From NCBI RefSeq assembly GCF_002797495.1, contig NZ_PGEZ01000001.1:1364001-1428000 (forward strand): a DNA stretch of 64,000 nucleotides, in the 5' to 3' direction. The notes below the pieces were generated by a model that was given only the letters and a program-made list of their open reading frames with translations, did not search any database and was not told where the DNA came from. Positions 60,336 to 64,000 of this stretch are shown piece by piece (positions within the stretch are counted from its first letter, which is position 1; every line of letters begins with the position of its first letter). Position numbers and translations under genes: made by a program. The DNA comes from Mumia flava. GTDB lineage: Bacteria > Actinomycetota > Actinomycetes > Propionibacteriales > Nocardioidaceae.

Positions 60336-61180
60336 GCACCACCGATCCGCGCCTGGCGCTCGCCGACGCCGTCGCCGACGCCGATGGCGTCGCGCCGCTC
60401 AACGAGGCGAGCCGGATCGCGATCGCCGCCGGTGAGGAGCCCCGGGTCGACCGGCTGCTCGCGGACGACAACTCCGGGACACCGCACGCGCTGGCGTACG
60501 CGCCCGGCGACGCACCCGTCGAGCTCTGCGTACGGCCCGACCGGCGCGGGGCCGGCGTCGGGACGGCGCTCGTGCGTGACCTGCTCGATGCCGGCGAGGA
60601 CGCGTTCTGGGCGCACGGCGATCTCGACCCCGCTCGCGCGATCGCGTCGGCCGTCGGCCTGCACGCGGCCCGGACGCTGCTCGTGCTGAGTCGCGACGCG
60701 GACGAGCCTCTCCCGCCCGAGCAACCGCTGGAGGGCACGACGCTGCGCACCTGGCGCGAGACCGACCGCGACGAGCTGATCGCGGTGAACGCACGCGCGT
60801 TCGCCGACCACGCGGAGCAGGGCGCGATGGACTCCGCCGACCTGGCGGCTCGGATGGCGCAGGAGTGGTTCGACCCCGCCGGGCTGTTCGTCGCGGAGCG
60901 CGACGGGCGTGTCGTCGGGTTCCACTGGACGAAGGTCGATCCTGACGCGCACACGGCCGACGGCCGTGGGGTCGGCGAGGTCTACGTCGTCGGGGTCGAC
61001 CCTGGGGCCCAGGGCGGCGGGCTCGGGAAGGCCCTCACGCTGCGCGGTCTGCACCACCTGGTCGGGCTGGGCCTCGGGCGGATCGACCTCTACGTCGAGG
61101 GCGACAACACGCCTGCCCTCGCGACGTACTACGGGCTCGGTTTCTCCGAGACCGCCCGTGACGTGCTGTACGCCCGCTGA
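60332..61180 (+). CDS. mshD: Mycothiol synthase (acetyltransferase MshD)
   Basis: The 282-residue protein has two GNAT domains. The N-terminal one (ELCVRPDRRGAGVGTALVRD) is degenerate. The C-terminal one has FHWTKVDPD, GEVYVVGVDPGAQGGGLGKA, LTLRGLHHL and DLYVEGDNTPALATYYGLGF. It acetylates Cys-GlcN-Ins to finish mycothiol, the thiol whose first step is made by MshA in this window. Its ATG overlaps the carboxyltransferase stop. Confidence 0.95.
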   Translation: MSTTDPRLALADAVADADGVAPLNEASRIAIAAGEEPRVDRLLADDNSGTPHALAYAPGDAPVELCVRPDRRGAGVGTALVRDLLDAGEDAFWAHGDLDPARAIASAVGLHAARTLLVLSRDADEPLPPEQPLEGTTLRTWRETDRDELIAVNARAFADHAEQGAMDSADLAARMAQEWFDPAGLFVAERDGRVVGFHWTKVDPDAHTADGRGVGEVYVVGVDPGAQGGGLGKALTLRGLHHLVGLGLGRIDLYVEGDNTPALATYYGLGFSETARDVLYAR

Positions 61181-61197
61181 CGCCGGCGGTCGGCCGG

Positions 61198-62250
61198 TCA
61201 GGCGCCGTGCAGCGCGCGACGCAGCGCGCGGGCCGTGCGGCGCATCGCGGCCGGTGCGGCGCGCCCGAGGCCCACCATGTTCGCGAAGGAGTGGATCAGC
61301 CCGTCCTCGCACACGTGCTCGACCGGCACGCCGGCGCCGGCCAGCGCGGCTGCGTACTCGTCACCCTCGTCGCGGAGCGGGTCGAACCCGGCGGTCACGA
61401 CGTACGCGGGCGGCAGCCCCTCGAGCTTGCCGTGCAGCGGAGAGAGTCGCGGGTCGCCGAGGTCCGCGCCCTCCGGGACGTACGAGGCCTTGGCGAGGTC
61501 CATGAAGTCGCCGGTCAGGAAGTAGCCGCGGCCGAAGGTCGCACGTGACGCCCGCTCCTCGGCGAGGTCGACGACGGGGTAGATCAGGAGCTGGTACGCG
61601 GGGACGCGCAGGCCACGCGTCGCCACCGCGTGCTGGGCGACCACCGTCGCCAGGTTGCCCCCGGCGGAGTCGCCGCCGACCGCGACGCGTGCGCGGTCGA
61701 CCCCCAGCCCCTCGGCGTTGGCGAGCACCCACTGGTAGCCGGCGATGCAGTCCTCGACCGCCGCGGGGTACGGGTGCTCCGGCGCGAGCCGGTAGTCGAC
61801 CGCGACGACCCGGACGCCGGCCTGCTCGGCCAGGAACCGGCACACCGCGTCGTGCGAGTCGAGCCCGCCGTACACGAATCCGCCACCGTGGAAGAAGACC
61901 AGGGCGGGGCCGCGCTCGCGCAACCCGCGCGGGACGTAGCAGCGCACCCCCAGATGGCCGCCAGGACCGTCGATCACGCGGTCCCAGACGGCTCCGATCG
62001 GCTGGATTCCGCCCACCTCCCGGCTGCCCGCCACGATCGCCCGCCGCCCTGCCGGCACCGGGAGGGACTCCACCGGCGGGGCGTCGATCTCCATCAGACG
62101 CAGCAGGAGCTTCATCTCCGGCTCCAGCGTGCGCCCGTCGCGTACGACCGGTGGGCCGGCCATCCGGGCGAGGGCACCGGGCGGGAGCCGGAACAGGCCC
62201 CGCAGGGCGCGCGATCGGGCGTTGCTGAGGCGATCGGGGGTCTCGCTCAT
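61198..62250 (-). CDS. Alpha/beta hydrolase, hormone-sensitive-lipase family esterase
   Basis: The 350-residue enzyme has the oxyanion-hole motif [12 protein letters not shown] near residue 120. The nucleophile is in [15 protein letters not shown] near 195. The acid is in [14 protein letters not shown] and the histidine in [28 protein letters not shown] is another family hallmark. It hydrolyses short acyl esters; the physiological substrate is unknown. It converges with mshD (17 nt apart) and is divergent from ppk. Confidence 0.93.
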   Translation of the reverse strand: MSETPDRLSNARSRALRGLFRLPPGALARMAGPPVVRDGRTLEPEMKLLLRLMEIDAPPVESLPVPAGRRAIVAGSREVGGIQPIGAVWDRVIDGPGGHLGVRCYVPRGLRERGPALVFFHGGGFVYGGLDSHDAVCRFLAEQAGVRVVAVDYRLAPEHPYPAAVEDCIAGYQWVLANAEGLGVDRARVAVGGDSAGGNLATVVAQHAVATRGLRVPAYQLLIYPVVDLAEERASRATFGRGYFLTGDFMDLAKASYVPEGADLGDPRLSPLHGKLEGLPPAYVVTAGFDPLRDEGDEYAAALAGAGVPVEHVCEDGLIHSFANMVGLGRAAPAAMRRTARALRRALHGA

Positions 62251-62292
62251 GCGCGGCACCGTAGCGGATCCCGCCGCCGCCGTGGCCCGATC

Positions 62293-62328
62293 GGGCGATC
62301 CGGCGGGCGATCCGGCGGGCGATCCGGC
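62293..62328. repeat. 12-bp tandem repeat (three perfect units) upstream of ppk
   Basis: GGGCGATCCGGC occurs at 62293, 62305 and 62317 without change. It sits between the divergent esterase and ppk starts, immediately before the PHO-box-like units. Confidence 0.9.
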
Positions 62329-62329
62329 T

Positions 62330-62351
62330 GGACACCTCTCGTTCACGATTA
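62330..62351 (+). promoter_or_regulatory. PHO-box-like site upstream of ppk
   Basis: Two adjacent 11-nt units, GGACACCTCTC (62330-62340) and GTTCACGATTA (62341-62351), resemble the units of the phoU PHO box. They end 17 nt before the ppk ATG. ppk is a known PhoP target in Streptomyces. Confidence 0.55.
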
Positions 62352-62368
62352 CGTGCGACGATGCCGAC

Positions 62369-64000
62369 ATGGCCGAAGAACACGGTGCGCAGCCGACCGC
62401 GGTGCTGTCCGAGGACGTTCCGACCTCGCCGGACTCCTTCGACGTCGACCCGCCGTTCGACCCGCGGTTCGACGACCTCCCGGACGACCGCTTCACCGAC
62501 CGGGAGCTGAGCTGGCTGGCGTTCAACCAGCGTGTGCTCGAGCTGGCCGAGGACGCATCGGTGCCGCTGCTCGAGCGGGTCCGGTTCTGCGCGATCTTCT
62601 CCAGCAACCTCGACGAGTTCTTCATGGTCCGCATCGCCGGTCTGAAGCGACGCATCACTGCCGGCCTGGCCTCCCGGCGACCCAGTGGCATCAGCCCGCG
62701 GGAGGTCTGGTCGGACTCGCTCGACTCCGCCCGCACGCTCATGCTCCGCCAGAGCGCGCTCTTCGGTGAGCTGACGGGCCGGCTCGCCGAGCACGAGATC
62801 GAGCTGCTGCACTGGTCCGACCTCGACGAGGGCGAGCGCGCCCGGGCCTCGGAGCTGTTCACGGAGCGCGTGTTCCCCGTCCTCACCCCGTTGGCGGTCG
62901 ATCCCGCGCATCCCTTCCCGTACATCTCGGGGCTGTCGCTCAACCTCGCCGTCGTGATGCGCAACCCGGCGACGTCCAAGTCGCACTTCGCCCGGGTCAA
63001 GGTGCCGCCGATCTTCGAGCGCTGGGTCACGGTCGGGCCGCAGCGGTTCGTGCCGCTGGAGGAGGTGATCGCCGCCCACCTGTCCGCGCTCTTCCCCGGG
63101 ATGGAGATCGAGGCCCACCACTTCTTCCGTGTCACCCGCAACGAGGACCTCGAGGTGGAGGAGGACGACGCCGAGAACCTCCTGCAGGCGTTGGAGAAGG
63201 AGCTGCTGCGCCGCAAGTTCGGCCCGCCCGTGCGGCTCGAGGTCGCCGAGGACATGGCCGACCACGTGCTCGACCTGCTCGTCTCCGAGCTCGACATCTC
63301 CCACGCCGAGGTGTTCCGGCTGCCGTCTCCGCTGGACATGGCGAGCCTGTTCCAGATCGCGGACCTCGATCGCCCCGAGCTCTCCTACGACCCGTTCGTC
63401 CCGGCGACCCATCCGGACCTCGCCGAGGTCGAGTCGTCCAGCCCGGCCGACATGTTCACGGCGCTGCGCGAGCGCGACGTGCTCCTGCACCATCCGTACG
63501 ACTCGTTCGCGACCAGCGTGCAGCGCTTCGTCGAGCAGGCGGCCGCCGACCCGAACGTCCTGGCGATCAAGCAGACGCTCTACCGCACCTCCGGCGACTC
63601 GCCGATCGTCGACTCGCTGATCGACGCCGCCCGGGCAGGCAAGCAGGTGCTGGTGCTGGTCGAGATCAAGGCCCGCTTCGACGAGCAGGCCAACATCCGC
63701 TGGGCCCGCAAGCTGGAGCGTGCCGGGTGTCACGTCGTGTACGGGCTGCTGGGGCTGAAGACGCACTGCAAGCTGTGCCTGGTCGTGCGTGACGAGCCGG
63801 ACGGCCTGCGCCGCTACGCCCACGTCGGCACCGGCAACTACAACCCCAAGACCGCGAGGATGTACGAGGACCTCGGACTGCTCACCTCCGACCCTCGGAT
63901 CGCCGACGACCTCACCGACCTCTTCAACAACCTCTCCGGCTACTCCCGGCGCGAGTCCTACCGCGAGCTCCTGGTCGCCCCGGCCCGGCTGCGACCCGGG
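62369..64000 (+). CDS. ppk: Polyphosphate kinase PPK1 (partial, C-terminus outside window)
   Basis: At least 544 residues are present. The order is PPK1: N-terminal domain ([40 protein letters not shown]), head domain, then catalytic domains. [28 protein letters not shown] carrying the autophosphorylated histidine, and [20 protein letters not shown] with the second histidine are visible. It makes polyphosphate from ATP reversibly at the membrane. An acidic N-terminal extension of about 45 residues precedes the core. The PHO-box-like site suggests RegX3 control. Confidence 0.95.
   Translation, partial: MAEEHGAQPTAVLSEDVPTSPDSFDVDPPFDPRFDDLPDDRFTDRELSWLAFNQRVLELAEDASVPLLERVRFCAIFSSNLDEFFMVRIAGLKRRITAGLASRRPSGISPREVWSDSLDSARTLMLRQSALFGELTGRLAEHEIELLHWSDLDEGERARASELFTERVFPVLTPLAVDPAHPFPYISGLSLNLAVVMRNPATSKSHFARVKVPPIFERWVTVGPQRFVPLEEVIAAHLSALFPGMEIEAHHFFRVTRNEDLEVEEDDAENLLQALEKELLRRKFGPPVRLEVAEDMADHVLDLLVSELDISHAEVFRLPSPLDMASLFQIADLDRPELSYDPFVPATHPDLAEVESSSPADMFTALRERDVLLHHPYDSFATSVQRFVEQAAADPNVLAIKQTLYRTSGDSPIVDSLIDAARAGKQVLVLVEIKARFDEQANIRWARKLERAGCHVVYGLLGLKTHCKLCLVVRDEPDGLRRYAHVGTGNYNPKTARMYEDLGLLTSDPRIADDLTDLFNNLSGYSRRESYRELLVAPARLRPG

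Overview
This 64 kb window is chromosomal DNA from a high-GC Gram-positive bacterium of the Actinomycetota. The gene content fits a member of the Propionibacteriales such as a Nocardioidaceae genus; that placement is an inference. Supporting signs are mycothiol genes (mshA, mshD), CarD, a GlnR-type regulator, an HbhA-like lysine-rich protein, SenX3/RegX3 with PHO boxes, a fused AccD/AccA-like carboxyltransferase, frequent GTG starts and ATGA or GTGA stop/start overlaps. I saw no rRNA, tRNA, insertion sequence, prophage or CRISPR array. The window cuts a TetR gene at its left edge and ppk at its right edge.

Region 1 (1-10.1 kb) is an accessory catabolic or uptake operon: a divergent TetR regulator, then amidohydrolase, two peptide-type ABC permeases, two ABC ATPases, a DUF3237 protein, a CocE/NonD esterase and the solute-binding lipoprotein. 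It starts from a near-consensus promoter that appears to give a leaderless mRNA. Region 2 (10.1-17.4 kb) holds a YhgE/Pip protein coupled to an MMPL transporter, a TPR protein, and an ABC exporter pair. Region 3 (17.4-30 kb) is the conserved actinobacterial core rlmB-cysS-(C39 peptidase)-ispF-(nirD-like)-carD-lipoprotein-(endonuclease IV)-regX3-senX3-phoU-(TauE)-gpm. A clear PHO box separates senX3 from phoU.

Region 4 (29.8-42.3 kb) carries a 2OG-Fe(II) oxygenase, an epimerase-like protein, YbjN, mshA, an SDR, an MFS exporter, typA, a DUF559 nuclease-like protein, an AlkB-like repair enzyme behind a perfect SOS box, and the DUF2516-hbhA-XRE trio. A family of palindromic intergenic repeats built on GTGACGGAT recurs in this region. 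Region 5 (42.3-47.4 kb) is sulfate activation: cysC with an N-terminal extension, a TauE permease, a YhhN protein, cysD and cysN. It is followed by about 450 bp of gene-free DNA packed with 22-bp and other repeats.

Region 6 (47.8-54.2 kb) has manA, a DEAD-box helicase, ygfZ, a nitrobindin-like protein, dtd and an LCP cell-wall ligase. Region 7 (54.2-64 kb) is a sulfur-transfer set (DUF1416, rhodanese, DUF4395, a cysteine-containing leader peptide, thioredoxin-like, membrane protein, MoaD-like). It is divergent from glnR, whose 5' leader contains an intrinsic terminator, and is followed by accDA, mshD, an HSL-type esterase and ppk.

Three physiological themes run through the core: phosphate (senX3/regX3/phoU/ppk), sulfur and thiols (cysC/D/N, rhodanese module, msh genes), and nitrogen (glnR). 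The most unusual signals are regulatory and repetitive rather than new protein families.
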